Of a stretch of DNA of 10,614 bases, positions 1 to 6,785 are shown piece after piece. Source of the stretch: Verrucomicrobiota bacterium (GTDB lineage: Bacteria > Verrucomicrobiota > Verrucomicrobiia > Limisphaerales > JAEYXS01); the NCBI GenBank assembly GCA_021156225.1, contig JAJNBN010000135.1, positions 1 through 10,614 on the forward strand. The letters are read 5' to 3'. Both the position numbers and the translations under genes were made by a program. Position 1 is the first letter of the stretch, and each line of letters starts with the position of its first letter. The notes beneath the pieces were generated by a model. The model did not search any database, was not told where the DNA came from, and worked only from the letters and a program-made list of their open reading frames with translations.

Positions 1-1
1 C

Positions 2-52
2 TTCGTCCACATCGACGCATCTGGGCAGAAACAACCGCTACCGAAGCAGTGA
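2..52 (+). CDS. 3' end of a gene that begins outside the window, possibly acyl-CoA thioesterase
   Basis: An open frame enters from the left edge and ends at TGA 50-52, giving the last 16 residues FVHIDASGQKQPLPKQ. A phrase of the form FVxID..G...PLP near the C-terminus is typical of hotdog-fold acyl-CoA thioesterases, where a beta strand is followed by a short polar tail. The fragment is too short to assign firmly. It points toward the lipoprotein gene at 163-657, so the two would be convergent, and repeats fill the space between the two stops. The other frames here show no recognisable protein tail. The assignment is inference from a very short stretch. Confidence 0.4.
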   Translation, partial: FVHIDASGQKQPLPKQ

Positions 53-56
53 GGCA

Positions 57-97
57 CTCAATCTTCCTTCTCCCCTCGGAGGGGAGAAGGATTGAGG
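57..97. repeat. Palindromic intergenic element with a perfect 12-bp stem
   Basis: Positions 66-77 and 79-90 are exact reverse complements around one central base (left arm CCTTCTCCCCTC). Flanking CTCAAT (57-62) and ATTGAG (91-96) can pair beyond a 3-nt bulge. It lies between convergent genes but has no T-run on either side, so a classical intrinsic terminator is not evident. It is more likely a dispersed palindromic repeat that may also slow transcription. Confidence 0.6.
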
Positions 98-113
98 ATG
101 AGGGGTGCTCCCT

Positions 114-156
114 CTCTCGATGTTCGGAGTTCGATGTTGGATGTTCGATGTTTCCC
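114..156. repeat. 43-nt heptad word repeat, copy A
   Basis: Seen directly: CTC, then five consecutive 7-nt units fitting T[C/G]G[A/G][A/T]GT, then TTCCC. It ends 6 bp from the stop of the lipoprotein gene. Copies B (2438-2480) and C (9542-9584) have the same length, orientation and placement just past the stop of a minus-strand gene. Copy B differs only by exchange of units 4 and 5. Confidence 0.85.
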
Positions 157-162
157 GGTCCA

Positions 163-657
163 TCACATGGACACCAACCTCACCCGATAATTCTCCGCAT
201 CGATCTGGAACATCATGCCACCGGGTACTTCCGGCAGATCCTTCACATAACCTTTCGACTGCATCTCCGCCACTGAACCGGGCACCCGCTTCTCCGCCGC
301 GAAGAACGCCACGCACGACTGCGAAAGCTGCTGCAACACCGGCCCCCACTTGGGATGCTTCGTGAGCGCTTCCGGCTCGATGTTATAAAGCGGCGTCTCA
401 CCCGCCGCCGCTTGGCCAAGGGTCGGTACCGGTTGCGCCGCTGCTTCTGACAGGCCTGCGGTCACCGGCGGAGCCACCATCTCTGGCGTTGAGGCCGTAG
501 CCAAATCCGCCGTGTTAAACGACACTGCCGCCGGTTGCGCCACCGGAGCCGTCATGTCGAGTGATTCTTCCGAACTGCAGCCAGTCAAAAGACCAACGCA
601 GAGTATGACCGAGAGGAGTTCAACGGGCCGAAAAGCCCGGTTCAATTTCAATTTCAT
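163..657 (-). CDS. Small lipoprotein with a C-terminal domain seen in verrucomicrobial proteins
   Basis: This encodes a 164-residue envelope lipoprotein of unknown function. From ATG 655-657 the protein opens with a basic stretch (MKLKLNR), a hydrophobic core and the lipobox LLTGC, with the lipidated Cys at residue 27. An Ala/Pro/Thr-rich linker (about 30-85) leads to a compact C-terminal domain (about 95-164) containing KHPKWGPVLQQL, RVPGSVAEM and a final FQIDAENYRVRLV. Small verrucomicrobial proteins often carry a similar tail, with a short helix, then 'P.S..EL...GY...LP..P.G..F.ID', but I cannot name the family. An upstream in-frame ATG at 702 would add 15 residues. I chose the inner start because it gives a standard lipoprotein signal. 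Neither start has a clear Shine-Dalgarno. A 9-nt direct repeat (GATACGACT) covers the region between the two starts. Confidence 0.75.
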   Translation of the reverse strand: MKLKLNRAFRPVELLSVILCVGLLTGCSSEESLDMTAPVAQPAAVSFNTADLATASTPEMVAPPVTAGLSEAAAQPVPTLGQAAAGETPLYNIEPEALTKHPKWGPVLQQLSQSCVAFFAAEKRVPGSVAEMQSKGYVKDLPEVPGGMMFQIDAENYRVRLVSM

Positions 658-838
658 AGAGGATACGACTTTAAAAAATGCCAGCGATACGACTGCCAGC
701 ACGTCCTCTATCTAACCCCTCTTCGTTACGCGGACATGACACCAACGTTACAGTCCCGTGAAGCCACATCCCATTTCACGACATGCTTACCCTCCATCTT
801 GTAAATCATGTTAATCCAGTCCAAAACCCCTTCCCCAG

Positions 839-865
839 TTACGCATTACGTATCACGCATTATGC
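839..865. repeat. Heptad word repeat overlapping the DUF1501 stop codon
   Basis: Four consecutive 7-nt units resembling T[T/C]A[C/T]G[C/T]A run from 839 to 865 (TTACGCA, TTACGTA, TCACGCA, then a degenerate unit). The fourth unit starts with TTA at 860-862, which read on the minus strand is the TAA stop of the DUF1501 gene. The 200-bp gap from 658 to 859 otherwise shows no supported gene. Confidence 0.65.
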
Positions 866-2353
866 CAGCATCTTCTCCACCAATCGACCCTCCACATCCG
901 TCAGCCGGAAATCCCGCCCCTGAAACCGATACGTCAGCTTCTCGTGATTAAATCCAAACTGATGCAAAATCGTCGCGTGCAGATCATGCACCGAAACCGG
1001 ATCCTCCGTCACGCCCCAGCCGATCTCGTCCGTCTTGCCGATGACCTGCCCGCCCTTGATCCCACCACCCGCGAGCCACAGGCTGAACGCGAACGGATGA
1101 TGATCCCGCCCCGTCACCACCGTGGACCCGCCGCGATTCTCCCCCAGCGGCGTGCGCCCGAACTCCGACGCCCAGATCACCATCGTATCCTCCAACAACC
1201 CGCGCTGCTTCAGATCTTTCACAAGCGCCGCGATCGGCTGATCCGCCATCTGCGCATTGAAACTCAGCTCGCTGTTCAAGTTGCTGTGATGATCCCATGA
1301 CGCGTGCAACACCGTCACGAACCGCACCCCTCGCTCGATCATCCTTCGCGCCAGCAGGCAATTCCGCGCGAATGTCCGGAACTGCCCCGGACCGCCACCA
1401 CGCGCTGCCTTGATATCTGGCTCACGTCGGTCCAATCCATACGCATTCAACGTCGCCGGAGATTCCTTCGTCAAATCCATCAACTCCGGCGTGGCCGATT
1501 GCATCCGCCCCGCCAGTTCATACGCGTTGATGCGCGACGCGATTTCCGGATCCGCCACATACTTGTGCCGCAGGCGATTCAAGTCACCGATCGCATCCAG
1601 CCCCAGATGCTGCATCTCCGGCGTGATGCCCTCTGGATTCGAGAGATTCAGCACTGGATCGCCTTGATTGCGGAACAGCACACCCGCGTAACTGCTCGGC
1701 AAAAACCCGCTCGACCACGCACTCGCTCCCGCGCTGGAGCCGCGCCCCGCCGTCAGCACCACGTAGCCCGGCAAGTTCTGCGATTCATTGCCCAACCCAT
1801 AATTCAACCACGCCCCCATCGTCGGCCGCCCGAACAACGGCGATCCGCAATTCATCATCAACTGTCCCGGATGATGATTGAACTGCGTCGTGTGCATCGA
1901 GCGGATCAGGCACATGTCATCCGCGATGCCACCGATGTGCGGCAGCAGATCGCTCAACTCCATTCCGCATTGTCCATGCGGCGTGAACGTGCGCGGACTG
2001 CCCATCAACCTCACCGTCTCCTTCTTGATGAACGCGAACCGCACCTTCTCCAGCATCGAGTCCGGCAGCTTCTGTCCATCCAGCTCGTTCAACTTCGGTT
2101 TCGGATCGAAAAGATCCATCTGGCTCGGCGCGCCCTCGAAATAGATGAGGATGCAATTCTTCGCCTTGGCCGGATAATGCGGCTGCCGCACCGCCAGCGG
2201 GTCACGCGTCTGCGATTCCGCCGCCAGCAGATTATCCCGCCCCAGCAACGACGCCAGCGCGAGCGTGCCGATCCCCGTCGCACTCGTCGTCAAAAAATCC
2301 CGGCGCGTCAACTGCACCAACTCCTGCGGCGAAAGATATTTGCGCAAATTCAT
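860..2353 (-). CDS. DUF1501 domain protein exported by the Tat pathway
   Basis: This 497-residue protein belongs to the DUF1501 family, distant relatives of the sulfatase/alkaline phosphatase superfamily that abound in Planctomycetes and Verrucomicrobia. A twin-arginine signal is visible at residues 16-21 (TRRDFL), followed by a hydrophobic stretch to about residue 38. Family landmarks in order are GAPSQMDLFDPKPKLNEL (74-91), SDLLPHIGGIADDMCLIRSMHT (from 134), FNHHPGQ (158-164), WDHHSN (353-358), WASEFGRTP (394-402), GRDHHPF (415-421) and HDLHATILH (457-465). Asp80, Asp354, the His pairs and His419 are candidates for a metal site, but the substrate of the family is not known to me. The gene lies downstream of the DUF1549/DUF1553 cytochrome gene on the same strand, the usual order for the pair, and is probably co-transcribed with it. 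The length is normal for the family and the start needs no adjustment. Confidence 0.93.
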   Translation of the reverse strand: MNLRKYLSPQELVQLTRRDFLTTSATGIGTLALASLLGRDNLLAAESQTRDPLAVRQPHYPAKAKNCILIYFEGAPSQMDLFDPKPKLNELDGQKLPDSMLEKVRFAFIKKETVRLMGSPRTFTPHGQCGMELSDLLPHIGGIADDMCLIRSMHTTQFNHHPGQLMMNCGSPLFGRPTMGAWLNYGLGNESQNLPGYVVLTAGRGSSAGASAWSSGFLPSSYAGVLFRNQGDPVLNLSNPEGITPEMQHLGLDAIGDLNRLRHKYVADPEIASRINAYELAGRMQSATPELMDLTKESPATLNAYGLDRREPDIKAARGGGPGQFRTFARNCLLARRMIERGVRFVTVLHASWDHHSNLNSELSFNAQMADQPIAALVKDLKQRGLLEDTMVIWASEFGRTPLGENRGGSTVVTGRDHHPFAFSLWLAGGGIKGGQVIGKTDEIGWGVTEDPVSVHDLHATILHQFGFNHEKLTYRFQGRDFRLTDVEGRLVEKMLA

Positions 2354-2364
2354 AAGCTAACTAA

Positions 2365-2400
2365 TCGTGCTCGTTCTCGTCGTCGTCCTCGTCCTCGAAA
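2365..2400. repeat. Hexamer word repeat (TCGTNC type) upstream of the DUF1501 gene
   Basis: Six consecutive 6-nt units beginning TCG run without interruption: TCGTGC, TCGTTC, TCGTCG, TCGTCC twice, then TCGAAA. The element ends 12 bp from the ATG of the DUF1501 gene. It shares no sequence with the heptad families at 114, 839 or 8298 but has the same architecture. Confidence 0.75.
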
Positions 2401-2403
2401 CCC

Positions 2404-2428
2404 GTAGCAGCCGACGTGAGGAGGCTCT
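2404..2428. repeat. 25-nt repeat, copy 1 (identical copy at 9442-9466)
   Basis: The 25 bases starting GTAGCAGCCGACGTG are identical to 9442-9466. In both places the element is followed by a 43-nt heptad repeat in the same orientation: 9 bp later here, about 75 bp later at the other site, where two hairpins intervene. Confidence 0.85.
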
Positions 2429-2437
2429 TACTTTCCC

Positions 2438-2480
2438 CTCTCGATGTTCGGAGTTCGATGTTCGATGTTGGATGTTTCCC
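2438..2480. repeat. 43-nt heptad word repeat, copy B
   Basis: Five 7-nt units plus TTCCC, with the same 43-nt length as copies A and C. It differs from copy A only where units 4 and 5 are exchanged. It ends one base before the ancestral stop codon (2482-2484) of the cytochrome gene, not before the current stop at 2597. This supports 2482 as the original gene end. Confidence 0.85.
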
Positions 2481-2481
2481 A

Positions 2482-2599
2482 TTATTCCCGCGTGATAAAT
2501 TCATCCAGGTTCAGCAGCACCCGCGCCATCGCCACCAGTGCTGCCTTCGCTGGCGCATCCGCCTCGGCTGCCTTCGCACCCACCAGCTTCTTCGCATTA
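2482..2599 (-). pseudogene. Out-of-frame C-terminal tail of the DUF1553 protein
   Basis: Read on the minus strand in a different frame from the upstream gene, this stretch encodes NAKKLVGAKAAEADAPAKAA and then a segment ending in ARVLLNLDEFITRE before TAA at 2482-2484. A tail ending in 'LLNLDEFITRE' is the standard C-terminus of DUF1553 proteins, so this is the displaced end of the gene at 2597-5476. The frame stays open upstream to about 2625 (RRKFARDSS), still resembling the family, and is closed by a stop at 2626-2628. It has no start of its own and is probably untranslated. Confidence 0.8.
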
Positions 2600-5476
2600 C
2601 TGGAATCCCTCGCGAATTTTCTCCGTCACCTCACTCGTCGGCACATCCGCCATTCGCAAGCCCAACGACTGCGCGCACTCGAAGAACACCGGATCGTTCA
2701 ACAGCGTCAGCGCTTGTAAGGGCGTGTTAGACCGCTCTCGCCGCATGCACGCCACGTTCGAGTCCGGCGCATCAAACGTCATCAACATCGGATACGGCAC
2801 CGTGCGCTGGAAGAAAATGTAGAGCCCGCGCCGATACTTGTCCTCGCCCTTGCTCTCCTGCCATTTCACCGAGTTCGCATAGCCCAAAGCCGCGATGTCA
2901 TCCGGCAACGCCGGGCGAATGCTCGGCCCACCCACCTTACGCGCCAGTAATCCGCTCGCCGCCAGATACGCATCCCGCACACTCTCTGCCTCCAGGCGCA
3001 ACCGGTTCTGTCGCGCCAGCAATGTGTTCAACGGATCACGCGTCATCAACTCCGGCCGGATCGCCGAGCCTTGACGATACGTGTTCGACATCACGATCAG
3101 CTTGATCATCTCCTTCCGGCTCCACTTCAGCCGCGGCAACTCGCTCGCCAACCAATCGAGCAGCTCCGGATGCGATGGCTTGTCCCCCCGTGTGCCGAAG
3201 TCATCCACTGTGTTCACCAGCCCGCGCCCGAACAGATTCTTCCAGATATGATTCACCGTCACGCGGCCCGTCAGCGGATTCGCCGGATCAAAGAGCCACT
3301 GCGCCAGATCCAGCCGGTCCGCCTTTTCACTGCGCGTATGGATGATTGGCAGCACCGATGGCACGCCCGGCTGCACTTCCGCCCCCCTGTCCATGAAGTT
3401 CCCGCGCACATGCACCTGCGTCTTGCGTCCGCCTTTTTCCTCTTCAATAACTGCCGCTGTCGTAGCCGGATACGCAGGCGCTTTCTTAGCGTGCGCATCG
3501 ATGAACGTCTGCAGCTTCCGCGCCTCCACATCCACTTCCTCGCGATAATACTTCGCCAGCGCCGCGCTTTCTTGTTTCGTCCGCAAATCTGCTGCCTTCG
3601 CCAAAGCCGACGCCACTCCAGTCGGCGTCAAATCCGCCTTCAAAGGCCGCGCCGCCTCCGTCGCCGACAACCGGAATTGCCCCAGCAGATACGTCGTCTT
3701 GTAATTATGCTCCAGTGTGAAGACCAGCTTCGCGCCCTCTGGCAACACCAGGTCATCCTCCGTCTCAAACACCGCCGCGTGCGATTCGTTAAACTTCGGG
3801 GCCACTGCCCAGCCGCTCGTCACCTGCCCCGCCAGCGCATTCGCCACCGGAAACTGATTTTGTGAAAACGTCGCCTGTGGATTGCCTAGCTTCACCGCAC
3901 GTTCCTCGCCATCTGGCAACACCGCCTTCACGCTGAACTTCGTCAGCACAAAATTCCCATCCTTCGCCCGCCCTGGACCTTTCTTCGCCCCTTTGTCATC
4001 CACTGCCTCTAGACGAAAGCCCGTGATGCGTTGCGCGCCCGCCGCGACTTCCACCGTGTAAGTATCCGTATCCGGCAACGTCCCCTCACTTACCACCACA
4101 TCGTTCTTCTGCACCTTCAAGGTCGCCCCGTTGGCAGAGGTCACCTTCACCGGGTTCAGACTGCTCCATGCTGTAAAACTGACTTGCGCCGTCTTCTCCC
4201 AAGCCACCTGTTTCGCCGGCAGATCCTTCTTCACATACGCATCCAGGTTTCCCTTCAGCTTGCGATTCTCGATGTCCCATTTCGCCTTCTCCACCTCATA
4301 CTTCGCCAGTTCCTCCGCCTGGGGCGACGGCACATTCTTCTCCGACGCATTGTTGAAGAACGCGTAGAACTGGTAGAACTCCCGCTGCGTGATGGGATCA
4401 AACTTATGCGTATGACACTCCGCGCACGCCATCGTCAGGCCCAGCCACACACTGCTCGTCGTGCTCACGCGATCCACCACCGCCTTCGTGCGGAACTCCT
4501 CCTGATCTACGCCCCCTTCTGTATTCGTCAACGTCTGCCGGTGAAACCCCGTCGCCACGATCTGCTCATGCGTCGCCTTCGGGAGCAAATCACCCGCAAG
4601 CTGCTCGATGCTAAACCGGTCGAACGGCATGTCCTCATTGATCGCCTTAATCACCCAGTCGCGATAGACGTAAGCGAAAGGTCGCGTGCGATCCTTCTCA
4701 TACCCATCACTGTCCGCATACCGCGCCATATCCAGCCAATGCCGCCCCCAACGCTCTCCAAAATGCGGCGACGCCAAAATGCGCTCCACCACTTTCTCAT
4801 ATGCATCTGGCGATTTGTCATTCACGAACGCCTCCACCTCCTCCACCGTCGGCGGCAACCCCAGCAAATCCAAACTCAGCCGCCGCACCAGTGTATAACG
4901 ATCCGCTTCCGGTGACGGCTTGATCTTCTCCTGCTCCAACCGCGCGAGCACGAACGCATCGATCGGATTCGCCACCCATTTCGCACTCTTTACCTTCGGT
5001 GGTTCCAACCGTTTCACCGGTTGAAACGCCCAATGCTGGCTCTGCACTTTCCCTGCCACCGTAGCCGCGTCATCCGGCCACACCGCTCCCGCGTCGATCC
5101 ATTTCTGCAACGTCGCGATCTGCTGCGCCGTCAGCGGCTCCCCTTTCGGCGGCATCCGCTTCGCCGAATCCGTCGCCGAAACCTTCTTGAAGATCAAACT
5201 CTCCGCGCTCTTCCCCGGCACGATGATCGCGCCATCATCCCCGCCCAGCAACGCATCCCGCTTCAGATCCAGCCGCAACCCGCCCTTTCGCATATCAGCC
5301 CCGTGGCATTCGAAACATCTGGCCGCCAATATGGGTTGCACATCCCGCACGAAATCCACCGCCTGGTCCGCAGCATTCACTCCGGACACAATCACCATTA
5401 GGCCCAGCGCACACGCCAGCCGGAGCACCGCTCTCCCGCTCGGCCTGACCGTTTCTACTGTCTGCTTCTCACTCAT
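2597..5476 (-). CDS. Planctomycete-type cytochrome c protein with DUF1549 and DUF1553 domains, 3' end truncated by frameshift
   Basis: This exported multidomain protein of 959 residues is found in PVC bacteria, usually with a DUF1501 partner. From ATG 5474-5476 there is a signal peptide (about 15-36, ending VNAA). A planctomycete cytochrome c domain follows with heme motif CFECH (Cys54, Cys57, His58) and a downstream MPP, in which the Met may be the axial ligand. DUF1549 spans about 169-376, with a second CxxCH (CAECH, 351-355) in the family phrase CHTHKFDP. A central beta-rich region (about 400-600) looks like a carbohydrate-binding insert. DUF1553 covers about 713-959 (VNHIWKNLFGRGLV, RERSNTPLQALTLLNDP). 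An open frame extends to 5590, but the added residues precede the signal peptide and translate a repeat-like leader, so I prefer 5476. The protein stops at REGFQ, about 70 residues short of the family end. The missing tail lies out of frame downstream. The activity of the family is not established to my knowledge. Confidence 0.88.
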   Translation of the reverse strand: MSEKQTVETVRPSGRAVLRLACALGLMVIVSGVNAADQAVDFVRDVQPILAARCFECHGADMRKGGLRLDLKRDALLGGDDGAIIVPGKSAESLIFKKVSATDSAKRMPPKGEPLTAQQIATLQKWIDAGAVWPDDAATVAGKVQSQHWAFQPVKRLEPPKVKSAKWVANPIDAFVLARLEQEKIKPSPEADRYTLVRRLSLDLLGLPPTVEEVEAFVNDKSPDAYEKVVERILASPHFGERWGRHWLDMARYADSDGYEKDRTRPFAYVYRDWVIKAINEDMPFDRFSIEQLAGDLLPKATHEQIVATGFHRQTLTNTEGGVDQEEFRTKAVVDRVSTTSSVWLGLTMACAECHTHKFDPITQREFYQFYAFFNNASEKNVPSPQAEELAKYEVEKAKWDIENRKLKGNLDAYVKKDLPAKQVAWEKTAQVSFTAWSSLNPVKVTSANGATLKVQKNDVVVSEGTLPDTDTYTVEVAAGAQRITGFRLEAVDDKGAKKGPGRAKDGNFVLTKFSVKAVLPDGEERAVKLGNPQATFSQNQFPVANALAGQVTSGWAVAPKFNESHAAVFETEDDLVLPEGAKLVFTLEHNYKTTYLLGQFRLSATEAARPLKADLTPTGVASALAKAADLRTKQESAALAKYYREEVDVEARKLQTFIDAHAKKAPAYPATTAAVIEEEKGGRKTQVHVRGNFMDRGAEVQPGVPSVLPIIHTRSEKADRLDLAQWLFDPANPLTGRVTVNHIWKNLFGRGLVNTVDDFGTRGDKPSHPELLDWLASELPRLKWSRKEMIKLIVMSNTYRQGSAIRPELMTRDPLNTLLARQNRLRLEAESVRDAYLAASGLLARKVGGPSIRPALPDDIAALGYANSVKWQESKGEDKYRRGLYIFFQRTVPYPMLMTFDAPDSNVACMRRERSNTPLQALTLLNDPVFFECAQSLGLRMADVPTSEVTEKIREGFQ

Positions 5477-5524
5477 TTCTTCGCTATTCCGCGCCTTGGC
5501 GTTCTGGCTACGGATTTCTCTATC

Positions 5525-5569
5525 ATTTCTACCATCTCCAAATGTCATGAACATGTAATATTCATTCAA
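5525..5569. promoter_or_regulatory. 45-bp element upstream of the cytochrome gene (copy A)
   Basis: This matches 7955-7999 over 45 bp with no gaps. The left block ATTTCTACCAT is identical (11/11), the middle 16 bp match at 8, and the right block CATGYAATATTCATTCAA matches at 17 of 18. It starts 48 bp upstream of the cytochrome ATG, and the other copy starts 35 bp upstream of the paralog operon. Two conserved ends around a degenerate spacer of fixed length suggest a protein-binding site or promoter on the minus strand, but no confident -35/-10 pair is seen. A duplicated intergenic repeat without function is the alternative. Confidence 0.5.
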
Positions 5570-5590
5570 TCGCATGGCACTTTCTGCCAA

Positions 5591-5615
5591 CGGAGCGCCG
5601 AACTCTGATTCGGCG
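5591..5615. repeat. Hairpin repeat (CGGAGCGCCG type), intergenic copy
   Basis: CGGAGCGCCG is followed by a 7-bp stem (5596-5602 with 5609-5615) around a 6-nt loop. It lies in the gap between the end of the four-gene operon and the cytochrome gene. Related copies in the same orientation lie inside coding sequence at 6141-6165, 6729-6754 and 7289-7314. It could reduce read-through from the operon, although no T-run follows. Confidence 0.65.
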
Positions 5616-5642
5616 ATATCGGCCTGTTCGTCTTTCCAGAGT

Positions 5643-6197
5643 TCACAGCCCCCAGTTTACCGGCCACAAACGGCCGCTTTTTACCATCTTCCACCCCTTC
5701 ACACCTCGGAACGGCCCGTTCTCAGCGTATTGGATCGCAGTTCCAGTTCGGTTGCCTTCCACATATTGCAACTCGACATCCCAAAAACGGTTTCTGCTCG
5801 CGATATACTTCTCCACTTCGATTTCCTCCCCGGGATTCAACGTACGCCATTCGAGATACCATGGAGTAGTCACATCATCGACGATGTCCACTTGCCTGCC
5901 CTGCAACCTGAGTTCATGCACCAGCAAGACCGGTTTCCGATCTATAAAACCATAATACGAAATTGGCGTTGCCGAGTTGTTCCTCAACCGGAACAACGCT
6001 ACCCGACTGCTTCCACCTGATGATATCACCCGCGTCTTCATCCCCTCAAAACTCAGTTCCACCAGTCCAGTCGGTCTATGGCCTGCCACCCAATACACCA
6101 CCACCGCCAGCAAACCAATCATCAGCACCGCAATACCCTTGCGCAGCCCCGATCTCCGATCTGACAGGACTGTCTTGCTTGTTGGCTCGCTATTCAT
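5643..6197 (-). CDS. Membrane-anchored paralog, fourth gene of the tandem array
   Basis: Function unknown, 184 residues. The order is a short cytoplasmic N-terminus with RRSGLRK (14-20), one transmembrane segment (about 21-39), then an extracytoplasmic domain likely to be a beta sandwich. Motifs shared with the three upstream genes are VELSFEG (46-52), FRLRNNSATPISYYG (69-83), W..LNPGEE (117-125), FWDVELQYVEG (138-148) and WKMVKS (169-174). The pattern of a strand with N-N-S, then P-I-S-Y, then a PGEE turn resembles accessory Ig-like domains common in Verrucomicrobia, but I cannot assign a named family. The gene starts 9 bp after the TAG of the previous gene and ends the operon. Its nearest relative in the array is the 7350-7919 protein across the VELSFEG and FRL.NNS...PIS motifs. 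Confidence 0.8.
   Translation of the reverse strand: MNSEPTSKTVLSDRRSGLRKGIAVLMIGLLAVVVYWVAGHRPTGLVELSFEGMKTRVISSGGSSRVALFRLRNNSATPISYYGFIDRKPVLLVHELRLQGRQVDIVDDVTTPWYLEWRTLNPGEEIEVEKYIASRNRFWDVELQYVEGNRTGTAIQYAENGPFRGVKGWKMVKSGRLWPVNWGL
6141..6165. repeat. Hairpin repeat inside the fourth paralog gene (decayed copy)
   Basis: GCGCAGCCCCGATCTCCGAT aligns with the hairpin repeats at 6729 and 7289 at the same codon positions and encodes RRSGLRK. Only a 4-bp stem (GATC/GATC around TCC) remains, so it is the most diverged copy. Confidence 0.45.
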
Positions 6198-6206
6198 TTG
6201 AAACTG

Positions 6207-6785
6207 CTATTTGACCGCCAATTCCCCTCGGGATTTCAGTGCGTGACAGGGCTGTATCCATTCCGTAGCCGCTTCCCTTTGCGTTTCAGATTCCACATTT
6301 TCATTCGCCCAGACCTCTGCTTGCGCAGGCAGGCTCTTCGACCATTCGACGAGCTTTTGACCGATTGCGTTGACTTCGTGGTAGTCCATCTGAGCGATCC
6401 AAGGTGACGCGCTATCGTGGATCATTTCCCAAACAACCATAGACTCTCCCGGATTCAACTCTCTGAGCCTTTCCCCCATTAAAGGATGCTCAAAACTTTG
6501 CAGTGCCCGGCCAGTCCTCCCGTCTACGCCGGAGATGCTGTCATAGAAATAAACTTTTTTGCCCGTGTTATTCCAAACCCTGAACTTGTGCAACCGCTGC
6601 CCCCAAAGAACCGCATCCATCCTCCGGTGATAAACCACATGCTCCAGCTCCAATCGTCCATCTTCCTCACCCCAAAAGCTCACCGACATTCCGATCGCTG
6701 ACAAAAGCACCACTCTCAAGATCCCCCTGCGGAGCGCCGAGCTCCAGCTCGGCGTTGCTGCTTTCGTTATTCGCATGGGCTTCAT
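6207..6785 (-). CDS. Membrane-anchored paralog, third and most diverged gene of the tandem array
   Basis: Function unknown, 192 residues from ATG 6783-6785. That ATG overlaps the TGA of the preceding gene as TGATG, so the two are probably translationally coupled, with AAGG just before it. A longer frame to 7034 exists but lies wholly within the preceding gene and is an artefact. The N-terminus has SSALRRG (15-21), then a transmembrane segment (about 22-37). The domain keeps FRVWNNT (68-74), LNPGES (110-115) and PWIAQMDYHEV (128-138), but the PISY strand is changed to KKVYFYD and the WKxVKS block near the C-terminus is lost, leaving a different tail (EWIQPCHALKSR). Divergence within a conserved operon suggests a specialised partner rather than a redundant copy; this is inference. 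An inner ATG at 6774-6776 is an alternative start. Confidence 0.75.
   Translation of the reverse strand: MKPMRITKAATPSWSSALRRGILRVVLLSAIGMSVSFWGEEDGRLELEHVVYHRRMDAVLWGQRLHKFRVWNNTGKKVYFYDSISGVDGRTGRALQSFEHPLMGERLRELNPGESMVVWEMIHDSASPWIAQMDYHEVNAIGQKLVEWSKSLPAQAEVWANENVESETQREAATEWIQPCHALKSRGELAVK
6729..6754. repeat. Hairpin repeat inside the third paralog gene
   Basis: GCGGAG is followed by a perfect 9-bp stem (6735-6743 with 6746-6754) around a 2-nt loop. On the minus strand it encodes TPSWSSALRR, the residues directly before the transmembrane segment. This is the strongest hairpin of the four copies, and it lies about 30 bp inside the reading frame. Confidence 0.7.

Noticed and set aside
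114..156. Heptad elements as a CRISPR array or transposon end
   Set aside because: Units are contiguous with no spacers, no cas genes are present, and there is no transposase, long terminal inverted repeat or target-site duplication nearby.
726..809. Minus-strand 27-codon open frame beginning MIYKMEGKHVVKWDV
   Set aside because: The composition looks protein-like, but it has no ribosome binding site, no recognisable family and a length well within chance expectation.
1304..2407. Long plus-strand open frame opposite the DUF1501 gene
   Set aside because: It is an Arg/His/Gln-rich antisense shadow of a clearly conserved gene, typical of GC-biased codon use. The same applies to the long plus-strand frames opposite the cytochrome gene.
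5477..5590. N-terminal extension of the cytochrome protein to 5590
   Set aside because: It would put 38 residues before a standard signal peptide and would translate the 45-bp element, which is better read as upstream regulatory or repeat DNA.
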